Below, piece after piece: positions 7,815 to 16,370 of a DNA stretch of 40,144 nucleotides. Origin of the DNA: an uncultured Bacteroides sp. Lineage in GTDB: Bacteria; Bacteroidota; Bacteroidia; Bacteroidales; Bacteroidaceae. The DNA lies in contig CANPJW010000024.1 of assembly GCA_947574505.1 (NCBI GenBank), forward strand, positions 1 through 40,144. Direction: 5' to 3'. The position numbers and the translations under genes are program-made. Under the pieces are notes generated by a model, which made no database searches, had not been told where the DNA came from, and saw only the letters and a program-made list of their open reading frames with translations. Position 1 is the stretch's first letter; every line of letters begins with the position of its first letter.

Positions 7815-8117
7815 ACTTTATTTACTGACTCTAGATTAGACAAATATAAGATTTATAATTAATAATCACTAATATTAAAGCAATTATCTGTATGCAATAT
7901 CCATGTCGAAAGCAAACAGATGCATAGTATAAAATACTGGCTTCCCTACTCCCAAACAGATTTTTTATATTACACCCCAAAAACATTTCATTTACAAACT
8001 TATTGCAAAAAAAGTATTTGGCCATTAAATCTCAATTATTCAAGAAAGAAGTACCGATAAAAAGTCTTTTTTCCCTATATTTGCTAGGCTGAAAAAAATG
8101 TCATTAACTCAATTAAT
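7815..8117. other. 303-base divergent intergenic region
   Basis: This AT-rich stretch separates the DUF1579-like gene from the alkaline phosphatase gene. The only clear signal is the rightward -7 box TATATTTG at 8076-8083, which probably serves the phosphatase gene starting at 8118. I see no credible RNA gene or repeat in it. Confidence 0.5.
8076..8083 (+). promoter_or_regulatory. -7 box for the alkaline phosphatase gene
   Basis: TATATTTG matches TAnnTTTG and lies 34 bases before the start codon. No Pho-box-like direct repeats are evident upstream. Confidence 0.55.
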
Positions 8118-9536
8118 ATGAAAAAACTATCGTTTATTATTGTATTTGTATTCCTGTCCATTCTTTTTGTACAGGCACAGCAAGCAAAGTATGTATTTTA
8201 TTTCATCGGAGATGGAATGGGTGTTAACCAAGTTTTAGGAACAGAGATGTATCGTGGAGAGTTGGAAGGCAAAATTGGTGTGACTCCGTTATTATTCACC
8301 CAATTTCCTTATGCAACCATAGCCACTACTTTCTCGGCAACCAACGGAGTGACAGATTCGGCCGCTGCAGGAACAGCACTTGCTACGGGAAACAAAACAA
8401 AAAATGGCGCATTAGGTGTGAAAAAGGATTTGGAAACCAAAGTTAACAGTGTTGCTTCTTGGGCAAAAAATAAAGGTTGCCGTGTAGGTATCAGTACCAG
8501 TGTCAGCGTAGACCATGCCACACCGGCTGCTTTTTACGCACACCAAGGACAAAGAAGCAGCTATTACAACGTGGGTCTGGATTTGATTGATGCCAACTTC
8601 GATTTCTATGCAGGATCAGACTTTTTAGATCCCACCAACAAAAAAGCCGCCGGTTCAAATTCAGAAAGTCTGTACACACTGGTGGACAAAGCCGGATATA
8701 CCATAGCCCGTGGCTACAAGGACTATCAGAAAAAAGCAAAAAAATCGGACAAACTGATTCTCTTACAACCTGCGACAGCAACAGACAATAGTGCTATCCC
8801 CTATGCTATCGATCGAAAAAAAGGCGATATGACTTTAACTGAAATCACCCGTGCCGGAATCAATTTCCTGTCTAAAGATCTATCAAAAGGGTTCTTCCTG
8901 ATGGTTGAAGGAGGTAAAATAGACTGGGCTTGCCACAGCAACGACGCCGCTACCGTATTCCACGAAGTGATGGATATGGACAATGCCATAAAAGTTGCTT
9001 ACGAATTCTATGAACAACATCCCGATGAAACCCTGATTGTAGTAACAGCCGACCACGAAACCGGAGGAATCGTTTTAGGAAAAGGTCCGTATACTTTGAA
9101 CCTGCAAGCTTTAAAATCACAAAAAGTAAGTGAAAGCGGATATACTAAAATTGTAAACGAATTAAGAAAAAAATACAAGAATCAAGTACCTTGGGAAGTT
9201 ATCAAGCAATCATTGAAGGATAATTTCGGATTTTGGGATAGTATTCAATTGAATGAAAAGCAAGAAGCATCCCTGAAGAAAGTATATGATGAATCATTTA
9301 GCGGTAAAGAGATAGATTTGACCAAAAGTGAATATCAACAAGACGAACCTTTGGCAGCTGAGGCCAAAAGAATTCTGGATGACATCGCTCTGGTAGGTTG
9401 GACCAGTGGTGGGCACTCTGGAGGTTATGTACCCGTATTCGCTATCGGAGCCGGCGCCCAACTATTCCAAGGTCGCATTGACAATACCGAAATTCCGGTA
9501 AAAATAGCAGAAGCTGCTGGTTATCCCAACAATTAA
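8118..9536 (+). CDS. phoA: Secreted alkaline phosphatase
   Basis: The 472-residue protein starts with a signal peptide (residues 1-20, cleavage after VQA) and so acts in the periplasm or at the surface. Active-site parts of the PhoA family are visible: Asp32 in FIGDGMG, the nucleophile Ser81 in VTDSAAAGTALATG, the metal ligands around EGGKIDWACHSND (264-275) and TADHETGG (310-317), and a late His in WTSGGHSGG. It hydrolyses phosphomonoesters to release phosphate. Its length fits the family. It converges with the HhH gene; the stop codons overlap by 3 bases. The symbol is given for the family; orthology to the E. coli gene is not claimed. Confidence 0.92.
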   Translation: MKKLSFIIVFVFLSILFVQAQQAKYVFYFIGDGMGVNQVLGTEMYRGELEGKIGVTPLLFTQFPYATIATTFSATNGVTDSAAAGTALATGNKTKNGALGVKKDLETKVNSVASWAKNKGCRVGISTSVSVDHATPAAFYAHQGQRSSYYNVGLDLIDANFDFYAGSDFLDPTNKKAAGSNSESLYTLVDKAGYTIARGYKDYQKKAKKSDKLILLQPATATDNSAIPYAIDRKKGDMTLTEITRAGINFLSKDLSKGFFLMVEGGKIDWACHSNDAATVFHEVMDMDNAIKVAYEFYEQHPDETLIVVTADHETGGIVLGKGPYTLNLQALKSQKVSESGYTKIVNELRKKYKNQVPWEVIKQSLKDNFGFWDSIQLNEKQEASLKKVYDESFSGKEIDLTKSEYQQDEPLAAEAKRILDDIALVGWTSGGHSGGYVPVFAIGAGAQLFQGRIDNTEIPVKIAEAAGYPNN

Positions 9537-10435
9537 TCAAAAGCAAGATAGTGCGACAAACGTTCCAAGTCTTTCTCAGTGAATTCCTCATACAAGGATA
9601 ACTGGGAAAGACTTTTTAATTTTCCCTTTTTCCTCCTATATTCTATAATTACCTTTGCCTGATAAAAATTCATATAAGGATGAGAGCGAAGTTTGTCAAG
9701 CCCGGCCTTATTGGCATTTATCCGATGAATTGGTGCATTTCCGAGTTTAAACCATCTCAACATATCCTCATCTACATAGTTCACTTCCTTCAACTGAGCC
9801 ATATCATAAAAACCTCCCAAACGTTTCCGGTAAGCCACAATCATGCGTGCAATGCCACTGCCTATTCCCGGAATCTTTTTCAACTCGGTAGTGTCCGCTT
9901 CATTCAAATCGACTAAAGTTCCTTCCGGATATTTATAAACCGCCAACGTATCTTTCTCCGCCTTTTTGATAAAGTGCAATGTATCCTGTTTCCGCCGAAA
10001 AGCCTCTGATATCTGGATATAAGGTTTTAACATATTAAATTTCTCGGACGACAAGCCATAAACACGAGAGAAATCATCCGCTGTCCTGAATTTACCGCCG
10101 GCTCTCCGGTATTGCAAAATAGTATGTGCAATAAAAGGAGACAATCCACGTTGCAAAAATTCGATGGAATCGGCTGAATTTGGATCAAAAGCAGCCAATA
10201 CCACCTCTCTTCTTTTAGGCTTATCATAGGAATATCGCAGAGATTCCTTCTCCTCCATCTCATGTACTCCGGCCAGAAAGTTTTTTATTTCTTCTATCCC
10301 CTCTTGATCCTGTTCCAAAGACTCTTCCTTTACTGGAAACAGAACCCATATACACATAAATATGAAAAGCAAAGTCAACAAAAAAAGTATAGCTCTGCGT
10401 TCGCTTTTCGAAAAATAGAAGAAGTCTTTCCACAT
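9533..10435 (-). CDS. Membrane-anchored helix-hairpin-helix (ComEA-like) protein
   Basis: The 300-residue protein has one N-terminal membrane segment (about residues 15-33) and three helix-hairpin-helix units: one near FDPNSADSIEFLQRGLSPF, one near DLNEADTTELKKIPGIGSG, and one near RINANKAGLDKLRSHPYM. Such HhH domains bind DNA backbone without sequence preference. The family is ComEA-like, but Bacteroidales copies are longer and have three units; a role in DNA uptake or handling at the membrane is inference. It starts 7 bases after the transporter stop and is probably co-transcribed with it. Confidence 0.82.
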   Translation of the reverse strand: MWKDFFYFSKSERRAILFLLTLLFIFMCIWVLFPVKEESLEQDQEGIEEIKNFLAGVHEMEEKESLRYSYDKPKRREVVLAAFDPNSADSIEFLQRGLSPFIAHTILQYRRAGGKFRTADDFSRVYGLSSEKFNMLKPYIQISEAFRRKQDTLHFIKKAEKDTLAVYKYPEGTLVDLNEADTTELKKIPGIGSGIARMIVAYRKRLGGFYDMAQLKEVNYVDEDMLRWFKLGNAPIHRINANKAGLDKLRSHPYMNFYQAKVIIEYRRKKGKLKSLSQLSLYEEFTEKDLERLSHYLAFD

Positions 10436-10442
10436 TACAATT

Positions 10443-11807
10443 CTAAATTAGCCCTAATTCATTGATAAAAATCAAAATGATAGCCACAGGTGCCACGTAT
10501 CTCAACAAGAAGATATACAGATTGAAAAGACCTGCTTTCAGTTTTCCCCCATTGGTCAATTCTTCATAAGAAACGGAACGTTTCAAATACCATCCTACAA
10601 AGATACATACCAGCAAGCCACCCAAAGGAAGCATTATTTTTGCAGTGACAAAATCAAGTAAGTCAAAGAGTCCCTTATCAAACAGCGTATATTTCTGCAT
10701 AACTCCCAATGACAAGGAAGAAATGACTCCAATTATAATGCACCCGAAAGTGACCAATCTAGCAGCACGGCCACGAGTTAAATTGAATTCCTCGTGCAGA
10801 AAAGCCGTCACCACTTCATGTAGAGAAATAGTAGAAGTCAATGCAGCCAAAGCCAACAAGACATAGAACATCACCGAGAAAATATAAGCTAATATCGGCA
10901 CACCGCTAAAAGCTTGCTGAAAAACATTAGGCAATGTAATAAAAATTAATGATGGTCCCGCATCCGGCTGGATACCTACAGAAAAGGCCGCCGGAAAAAT
11001 AATCAATCCGGCCAAGACAGCCACAAAAGTATCAATCACACCGACACTCAGAGCCGTATTTCCCAGTTTGGTTTCTTTCCCAAAATAAGAAGCATAGGTT
11101 GAAAGACATCCCATTCCCAAACTCAAGGAAAAGAACGCCTGCCCCATAGCCCCTAAGAAAACATCTCCGTTCACTTTACTGAAATCAGGCTTCAGCAGAA
11201 ACTCCAAACCTTTTTCCGCATTGGGAAGCGACAATGAGCACCCCACCAAAACTACTATCAGTACAAACAAAACAGGCATCAGCACCTTCGAAGATTTCTC
11301 TATCCCATCTTTCACTCCCTTTACTATAACAAAATGGGTGGCCAATAAAAAGATGACCAGCCAGATAAGCGGACGAACAGGGTCCTTCGAAAAACTCTGG
11401 AAAGCAACCACAAAATCTTCCGGCTTCTTATCTGCAAAACCATTCATTCCCGCTTCCAATATATATTCCAAAGTCCATCCTGCCACTACCGAATAATATC
11501 CTAGAATAAGAAAACCGGCCAAAACCCCCAAATATCCCAACCACTTCCAATGAGTTCCGGGTGCCAAAACCTTATAAGCACGTCCCGTACTTGCTTTTGA
11601 ATGACGACCTACTGTGAATTCGGCAATCATAATAGGCATTCCCAACATAAAAACACACGCCAAGTATACTAAGATAAATGCCGCACCTCCATGATTTCCC
11701 GTTTCATAGGGAAACCTCCATATATTACCAAGTCCTACAGCCGAACCTGCCGCCGCCAGAACAGCCCCAATCTTACTTCCGAAATTTACTCTTTCGCTTT
11801 TTTGCAT
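10443..11807 (-). CDS. Sodium-dependent transporter of the NSS/SNF family
   Basis: The 454-residue protein is mostly membrane helices (about 11 to 12). TM1 has the family signature AAAGSAVGLGNIWRFPYETG with the unwound GLGN region that binds sodium and substrate. GMGCLSTYASYFGKE and the following helix match the TM6-TM7 part. Family members import amino acids or similar molecules by sodium symport across the inner membrane; the substrate is not readable here. It is the first gene of a unit with the HhH protein. Confidence 0.92.
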   Translation of the reverse strand: MQKSERVNFGSKIGAVLAAAGSAVGLGNIWRFPYETGNHGGAAFILVYLACVFMLGMPIMIAEFTVGRHSKASTGRAYKVLAPGTHWKWLGYLGVLAGFLILGYYSVVAGWTLEYILEAGMNGFADKKPEDFVVAFQSFSKDPVRPLIWLVIFLLATHFVIVKGVKDGIEKSSKVLMPVLFVLIVVLVGCSLSLPNAEKGLEFLLKPDFSKVNGDVFLGAMGQAFFSLSLGMGCLSTYASYFGKETKLGNTALSVGVIDTFVAVLAGLIIFPAAFSVGIQPDAGPSLIFITLPNVFQQAFSGVPILAYIFSVMFYVLLALAALTSTISLHEVVTAFLHEEFNLTRGRAARLVTFGCIIIGVISSLSLGVMQKYTLFDKGLFDLLDFVTAKIMLPLGGLLVCIFVGWYLKRSVSYEELTNGGKLKAGLFNLYIFLLRYVAPVAIILIFINELGLI

Positions 11808-11849
11808 AAAAAACTATCAAATTATTATAAATCAACACTGGTTAGCCTG

Positions 11850-11857
11850 CAAAAGTA
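11850..11857 (-). promoter_or_regulatory. -7 box for the NSS transporter gene
   Basis: The minus strand reads TACTTTTG, matching TAnnTTTG, 42 bases upstream of the start at 11807. Confidence 0.5.
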
Positions 11858-11869
11858 TAAAATTAATCG

Positions 11870-11877
11870 TACTTTTG
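11870..11877 (+). promoter_or_regulatory. -7 box for the VanZ gene
   Basis: TACTTTTG matches TAnnTTTG and lies 25 bases before the start at 11903. It is back to back with the transporter promoter. Confidence 0.5.
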
Positions 11878-11902
11878 CGACGAATCACAAAAAAATTAAA
11901 GT

Positions 11903-12289
11903 ATGCTATATTATTTTAGAAAATATCCGGTATCCTTGATCATTGTAGCTATCATCTTTTATCTTTCCTTTTTCACTCCTCCTAAAACAGATGTGGAAGA
12001 AATCCCCTACATAGACAAAATAGTGCATATATGCATGTATGGAGGACTCTGTTTCATTTTATGGATAGAATACCTGAGGAATCATAAGGCTATCAATTGG
12101 AATCATGTAATATGGGGAGGCATCATAGCTCCTGTAGCTATGAGCGGGTGTATCGAACTGATGCAAGCTTATTGCACAGATACCCGCAGCGGTGACTGGC
12201 TGGATTTTCTGGCAAACAGCATTGGAGTCGGACTAGCCGCCTTAATAGGATATTACTTACTTCGCCCCCTTATATGGCGTAAATCCTAA
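11903..12289 (+). CDS. VanZ-family membrane protein
   Basis: The 128-residue protein has four predicted membrane helices (about residues 10-24, 41-57, 73-90 and 103-121). The family pattern is present: an acidic/His motif IDKIVHICMYGGLCFILW near residue 35 and QAYCTDTRSGDWLDFLANSIGVGLAA near residue 90. VanZ proteins are membrane proteins named for a teicoplanin-resistance gene; most family members, including this one, have no tested function. It is a single-gene unit that converges with the sigma factor gene. Confidence 0.85.
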   Translation: MLYYFRKYPVSLIIVAIIFYLSFFTPPKTDVEEIPYIDKIVHICMYGGLCFILWIEYLRNHKAINWNHVIWGGIIAPVAMSGCIELMQAYCTDTRSGDWLDFLANSIGVGLAALIGYYLLRPLIWRKS

Positions 12290-12295
12290 AAAGAA

Positions 12296-12326
12296 ACGCC
12301 GACGATTCTTCGCGAACAGTCGGCGT
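12296..12326 (-). terminator. Terminator of the sigma factor gene
   Basis: ACGCCGAC (12296-12303) pairs with GTCGGCGT (12319-12326), with a 15-base loop. On the minus strand a U-rich stretch follows. It sits between two convergent genes. Confidence 0.6.
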
Positions 12327-12369
12327 GATGATAAAAGTCAAAGTTATATAATAAAGATAGAGAGTCAAC

Positions 12370-12873
12370 TTAACGGAAATCTTTCAGATCATTCTGCAAC
12401 CTCTGACGAGTGAAAAAGATACGGCTTTTCACTGTTCCCAACGGAAGTCCCAGTTTTTCGGCAATTTCCCTATATTTAAATCCTGATACATACATAGCAA
12501 ACGGCACACGGTAATCTTTAGGCAACGCATTCACGATACGATGTATCTCTTTCAAATCATAAGCACCTTCTGTAGAATCGAATCCTGAGTCCTGTGGAAG
12601 ATTCAAATGGAACAAGTTATCTGTCTGATCGACGAAAGTCTGATCACGCACTGTTTTACGATAATTATTTATAAATATATTACGCATGATGGTGTACATC
12701 CATCCTTTAAAATTCGTATCTGGAGTAAACTTCTCTTCGTTGTCCAAAGCTTTAAGTGAAGTTTCCTGCAACAAATCATTAGCCTCTTCTCTGTCAGCTG
12801 TCAATTTAAATGCAAAGCGAAATAATTCGGTTTGTATACTTAGTAAATGCTGTGTAAAGTCGACTGTCTTCAT
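12370..12873 (-). CDS. ECF-type RNA polymerase sigma factor
   Basis: The 167-residue protein has sigma region 2 at about residues 10-75 (LFRFAFKLTADREEANDLLQ, then TNFKGWMYTIMRNIFINNYR) and region 4 at about 112-160 (LPKDYRVPFAMYVSGFKYRE, then GLPLGTVKSRIFFTRQRL). No region 1 or 3 is present, so it belongs to the ECF group. No anti-sigma gene is found beside it: the upstream neighbour encodes an outer-membrane receptor and the downstream one a convergent VanZ protein. Control is therefore unclear, and its target promoters cannot be read here. Confidence 0.9.
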   Translation of the reverse strand: MKTVDFTQHLLSIQTELFRFAFKLTADREEANDLLQETSLKALDNEEKFTPDTNFKGWMYTIMRNIFINNYRKTVRDQTFVDQTDNLFHLNLPQDSGFDSTEGAYDLKEIHRIVNALPKDYRVPFAMYVSGFKYREIAEKLGLPLGTVKSRIFFTRQRLQNDLKDFR

Positions 12874-12969
12874 ATTAATCTATTTTTAAATTGTTATTTT
12901 CTGTTTTTGCTTTCTGCTGCAATATTAACGACTTCTCGCAAAAGTCACGACAGAAAAACTAACAACAAA

Positions 12970-13005
12970 GGGGGTATAAACTATCAAATAACAGTTTTTA
13001 CCCCC
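12970..13005 (-). terminator. Terminator of the TonB-type receptor gene
   Basis: GGGGGTATAAACT (12970-12982) pairs with AGTTTTTACCCCC (12993-13005) with one mismatch. On the minus strand the stem is followed by a U-rich stretch. It separates the receptor from the sigma factor gene. Confidence 0.55.
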
Positions 13006-13041
13006 TAAATTAACAGTTAACAGGTGGTTTCGTTTTAACTT

Positions 13042-15516
13042 TTAATTAGCCGGTATCCCTCCACCGGTTCCAGCATTACCTCCTCCACTTTTCAAATCAT
13101 CATTATTAATGCTTCGCGCAGCTTTTTTTACCTGAGCCTTCAACTCCCCAAAACGCCAACTGATATTAAATCCATAATAACGCATCGGAATTCTGGTAGC
13201 AGTAGAAGAGCAGAAAGTAGGAGTATTGATGTTATTCTTAAAAGTAATATATTTATTAAATAAATTGGACGAGTTAAGAGATATAGTCAGCCTCTTTTCC
13301 TTCAAGAAAGAACGACTGAGCCCTATCGCATAATAATAGAAAGAGGAACTTTTACCTTGCAAAGAGATATGCGGAGTACCACCCCCTCCGTTCAGACTCA
13401 GACGCAGATCCCAAGGCAGAGTCTGCTGGAAGCTTCCGAAGACATTTCCTTCCCAGCCATGATTCTTTAAATCAAGCCCTGAACTTCTATAATCCACATA
13501 AGCTCCCCGTCCATTGATATTAAAGCGGGTTTTAGGAGACATATTCCAGTTCAAGAACAAAGACAAATTAATATTCTTACTTTTTCCTATATTATCATAG
13601 GTAGAATTCATCACACCATCTTTTATAAAAGAGTATTGCTCTATACCATTATTGACAAAAGAATAATTAGCACTGACATTTACATTAAATTTCTGCGAGA
13701 AACTACCGAAAGTAACACTAAGCGAATGGGCCTTTTCACTTTCCAAATCAGGATTACCGTAACTGATCGCAGTAGGGTTGCTGGTGTCAGTAAACGGATT
13801 CAAAAACCAAATACCCGGCCGGCTGATACGCATATTATAAGATGCCCTCAAACTTTGAGTAGGAGCCAATTGGTAAGAGAACATCAAGGATGGAACCAAA
13901 TCATCAAACTGAGCATCAAACTTCTCATCCTTATTTTTATAATCCGCATCCATAAATGTATGCTCATAGCGAATTCCCGCCTTTCCACCGAGTTTTTTGT
14001 ACTTCAGCTGATAGCCCAAATAAGCAGCCAGAATATCCTGCTTATGATCATATTGCGTACTCATATCCTGATCATACTTATATTCTCCGGTTTTATCGGC
14101 CAGATAATATTTACCATCACTTTTACTTCTACGAAAAATATACTTTATACCAGTTTCAATGCTGTGTATCGAATTTATCGGATTGGTATAGTCCAATTGA
14201 GCCGTATGCTCTTGTGTGCTGGCATCATTTTTAAAATATTGGTTTTGCAAAAGATAAGGAACATTCAACGTATCCTCATAATCCGTATTCGCTTCACTGT
14301 TATTGGGGGAATGGCTAAAACGATAAGAGAAAGTAAGAAGTTCCCCTTTCTTTTTAAACGAATGCTGATAATCCATGTTGCCCCCCACTTCGCCAAAGCC
14401 CGATTCATTATTTCCCAAAGAACCGTAACCGTAAACCGGATTACCGGCATGATTCGTCATCTGGGTATTTCCAATCCTCTTATTCGTAAAATTGCCAGTC
14501 ATCAGATTCATAGAAAAACTAATCAGATTCAAAGTGTCAATCTCATAACTTCCTTCCAGACTGCCAAATTGAAAATTGCCATAGCTCTTGCTTCTTCGAT
14601 GCGACTCCAAAAATTTATTTTCCTGAGACGTGAAATCCTCACGATATGAATCTTCAAATCCCTTTTGAGATCCCTGGTAGTTATAAGAATAATTACCGGT
14701 AACAGTGAACTTGCCCGACTGCACCGTACCATAACCGCCACCATACACACGCATATTGCTTGCACCACCATTCAATGTCACCGTATATCCTTCCATTCCT
14801 GCTCCTACAGTGATAATATTCAAGATGCCCGCCACCCCTTCCGCGTCATATTTAGCCCCAGGCTCGGTGATAACCTCTATAGATTTAATGGAATTGGCCG
14901 GCATACTCCGCAATACCTCGGTAGGATTATTGCTCATCATGTTATTCGGCTTGCCATTAACATGCACTTTAAACTTACTGCTACCGTTTACTTGAATTTT
15001 ATCCTCTCCATCTACAGTCACCAGCGGAACTTTACGGAGCATTTCAAGAGTCGTATTAGTTTTAGAATCCGGATCATCCTCTATACTATACGTCACTTTG
15101 TCTATTTCCGCCTTTACCAAAGGTTTCTGCGCTACCACCTCCACTCCTTTCAACATTTCAGTCGCTTCTGCTATCAGAATCTTACCCAAATCAACATTCC
15201 TACGATTTGCCGATATCGAAAACTCCTTCTGTACAGGAGACTTTCCTACAGAAGTAAAATGAATGAGATAAGTCCCCGGCACGGCAAGCCGTTCGTCAAA
15301 CCTGCCGTCCGCTCCTGTCACAGCCAGTTTCACCGGCTTTGCAGGATTGTTCTTCAATGAAATACGGATTGTAGAATACGGTTCCCCTTCATTAGACAAA
15401 GAATCTAATAAGACTCCCTTGACTGAGAACTGGCCTTGGACAGCCTTTTGCGCCTTCGCCGTAAATGACAAACTTGCCACAAGCAAGATAATGCCCCATA
15501 AAATGTTGTGTTTCAT
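13042..15516 (-). CDS. TonB-dependent-receptor-like outer membrane protein (OMP_b-brl_3 type)
   Basis: The 824-residue protein has a signal peptide (1-22, ending TAKAQ), a carboxypeptidase-regulatory-like beta-sandwich at about 27-115, a plug-like domain at about 120-235 (EMLRKVPLVTVDGEDKIQVN, then SIEVITEPGAKYDAEGVAGI), and a long aromatic-rich beta barrel to the C-terminus. The barrel type matches the outer_membrane_beta-barrel family PF14905 rather than a SusC nutrient receptor, and no SusD gene is next to it. The last 25 residues are a basic then Gly-rich tail (GGGNAGTGGG). The cargo is unknown. It forms a single-gene unit with a terminator at 12970-13005. Confidence 0.88.
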   Translation of the reverse strand: MKHNILWGIILLVASLSFTAKAQKAVQGQFSVKGVLLDSLSNEGEPYSTIRISLKNNPAKPVKLAVTGADGRFDERLAVPGTYLIHFTSVGKSPVQKEFSISANRRNVDLGKILIAEATEMLKGVEVVAQKPLVKAEIDKVTYSIEDDPDSKTNTTLEMLRKVPLVTVDGEDKIQVNGSSKFKVHVNGKPNNMMSNNPTEVLRSMPANSIKSIEVITEPGAKYDAEGVAGILNIITVGAGMEGYTVTLNGGASNMRVYGGGYGTVQSGKFTVTGNYSYNYQGSQKGFEDSYREDFTSQENKFLESHRRSKSYGNFQFGSLEGSYEIDTLNLISFSMNLMTGNFTNKRIGNTQMTNHAGNPVYGYGSLGNNESGFGEVGGNMDYQHSFKKKGELLTFSYRFSHSPNNSEANTDYEDTLNVPYLLQNQYFKNDASTQEHTAQLDYTNPINSIHSIETGIKYIFRRSKSDGKYYLADKTGEYKYDQDMSTQYDHKQDILAAYLGYQLKYKKLGGKAGIRYEHTFMDADYKNKDEKFDAQFDDLVPSLMFSYQLAPTQSLRASYNMRISRPGIWFLNPFTDTSNPTAISYGNPDLESEKAHSLSVTFGSFSQKFNVNVSANYSFVNNGIEQYSFIKDGVMNSTYDNIGKSKNINLSLFLNWNMSPKTRFNINGRGAYVDYRSSGLDLKNHGWEGNVFGSFQQTLPWDLRLSLNGGGGTPHISLQGKSSSFYYYAIGLSRSFLKEKRLTISLNSSNLFNKYITFKNNINTPTFCSSTATRIPMRYYGFNISWRFGELKAQVKKAARSINNDDLKSGGGNAGTGGGIPAN

Positions 15517-15543
15517 ATATCAATAATGAGTTTGTGTTTGTTG

Positions 15544-15551
15544 CAAAGGTA
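15544..15551 (-). promoter_or_regulatory. -7 box for the receptor gene
   Basis: The minus strand reads TACCTTTG, matching TAnnTTTG, 27 bases upstream of the start at 15516. Confidence 0.5.
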
Positions 15552-15605
15552 GGTAAACGATAGCAAGTAGTTTATTTTCAGACGTTAAAGAAGCCTATAT
15601 ATTAT

Positions 15606-16076
15606 CTACCAGCGAGTATAAGGATTCTTCATCAAAAAAGAATTATAATAACGAATATCTCCCGTTACCTCTTTTTCGATGAAATGGGGCTTTTTGAACA
15701 ATTCGTCCTCACTATTCAATTCCACTTCCGCTACAGTCAAGCCTTCATTCTCACCATAAAACTCATCCACTTCAAAGATATGCTCTCCACTTTTCACCAA
15801 ATACCGGATTTTATCAATCACCCCAGGCTCACACAGTTTCATCAACTCTTCGGCCTCTTGCAAACTGATCTCCTTCTCCCACTCATAACGACTTGTACCG
15901 GAGTCATTGGAAGCCCCTTTGATAGTAAGATACCCTTTATTATCCCGAATACGCACCCGGACAGTTCTTCCACGAGCACTACAGATATAACCTTGCACAA
16001 TATGACTATGTGCATAAGCCTCTAGTTTATAACTGTCGTCCTTTACTAAAAATTTTCGTTCTATTTCTTGTCCCAT
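15606..16076 (-). CDS. CYTH-domain protein (inorganic triphosphatase/adenylate-cyclase-like fold)
   Basis: The 156-residue protein starts with the diagnostic ExExK motif as EIERK (residues 4-8). It continues with alternating charged strands such as RTVRVRIRDNKGYLTIKG, SRYEWEKEIS and IFEVDEFYGENEGLTVAEVE, the pattern of a CYTH/TTM tunnel. Family members bind polyphosphate-type substrates with divalent metal and mostly hydrolyse inorganic triphosphate or thiamine triphosphate. Length fits the simple CYTH group. An upstream terminator at 16097-16126 suggests it is transcribed separately from the small membrane protein and prfB. Confidence 0.87.
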   Translation of the reverse strand: MGQEIERKFLVKDDSYKLEAYAHSHIVQGYICSARGRTVRVRIRDNKGYLTIKGASNDSGTSRYEWEKEISLQEAEELMKLCEPGVIDKIRYLVKSGEHIFEVDEFYGENEGLTVAEVELNSEDELFKKPHFIEKEVTGDIRYYNSFLMKNPYTRW

Positions 16077-16096
16077 AGCGTTTTAATATATAAAAA

Positions 16097-16126
16097 AGCC
16101 CCGCAGAGAATAACCTCAGCAGGACT
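16097..16126 (-). terminator. Terminator of the small membrane protein unit
   Basis: On the minus strand AGTCCTGC pairs with GCGGGGCT using G-U pairs, and six Us follow. It lies between the 43-residue protein gene and the CYTH gene. Confidence 0.65.
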
Positions 16127-16146
16127 TCACTATTTATTTTCCGTTT

Positions 16147-16278
16147 TTATCCATACATGGCATAGCCCACCATAATAACAAGGGCTAATACAATTAATCC
16201 GATGAACAGACCTTTTACAATCCTATTTGCTTTCTCTTCTTCCCGCTTACTATAAGCAGCTTTCTTATTCTTTCCCAT
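16147..16278 (-). CDS. Small single-pass membrane protein (43 residues)
   Basis: The ATG at 16278 gives MGKNKKAAYSKREEEKANRI, followed by one hydrophobic helix (about residues 22-40) and a short MYG end. The frame is open further upstream to 16332, but that extension overlaps the well-formed promoter at 16322-16352, so the internal ATG is preferred. The positive N-terminus and single helix suggest an inner-membrane protein with its N-terminus in the cytoplasm. I do not recognise the family. It has its own strong promoter and a terminator, which supports its being a real gene. Confidence 0.72.
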   Translation of the reverse strand: MGKNKKAAYSKREEEKANRIVKGLFIGLIVLALVIMVGYAMYG

Positions 16279-16321
16279 AAGTATTTCATTTTTAAGATTA
16301 AACCATCTCTTTTGAATATCC

Positions 16322-16352
16322 CAAAAGTACAAAGTTTCTAGAAGAAAACAAA
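16322..16352 (-). promoter_or_regulatory. Complete -33/-7 promoter for the small membrane protein
   Basis: On the minus strand TTTG (16352-16349), a 19-base spacer, and TACTTTTG (16329-16322) match the Bacteroidetes consensus in both boxes and spacing. It is the best-formed promoter in the window. Confidence 0.75.
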
Positions 16353-16370
16353 TAAATTACGAAGAATTTA

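Noticed and set aside
7831..8025. 64-codon minus-strand frame upstream of the alkaline phosphatase
   Set aside because: Cys/Phe/Ile-rich translation of AT-rich intergenic DNA, with no supporting signal.
13636..14649. 337-codon open frame on the plus strand inside the receptor gene
   Set aside because: It is exactly antisense to the clear TonB-type receptor, has low-complexity Ile/Arg-rich content and no start signals; it is a shadow of codon bias.
12370..15516. ECF sigma/anti-sigma/SusC-type trans-envelope signalling unit
   Set aside because: No anti-sigma gene is present, the receptor has its own promoter and a terminator before the sigma gene, and no SusD partner is seen.
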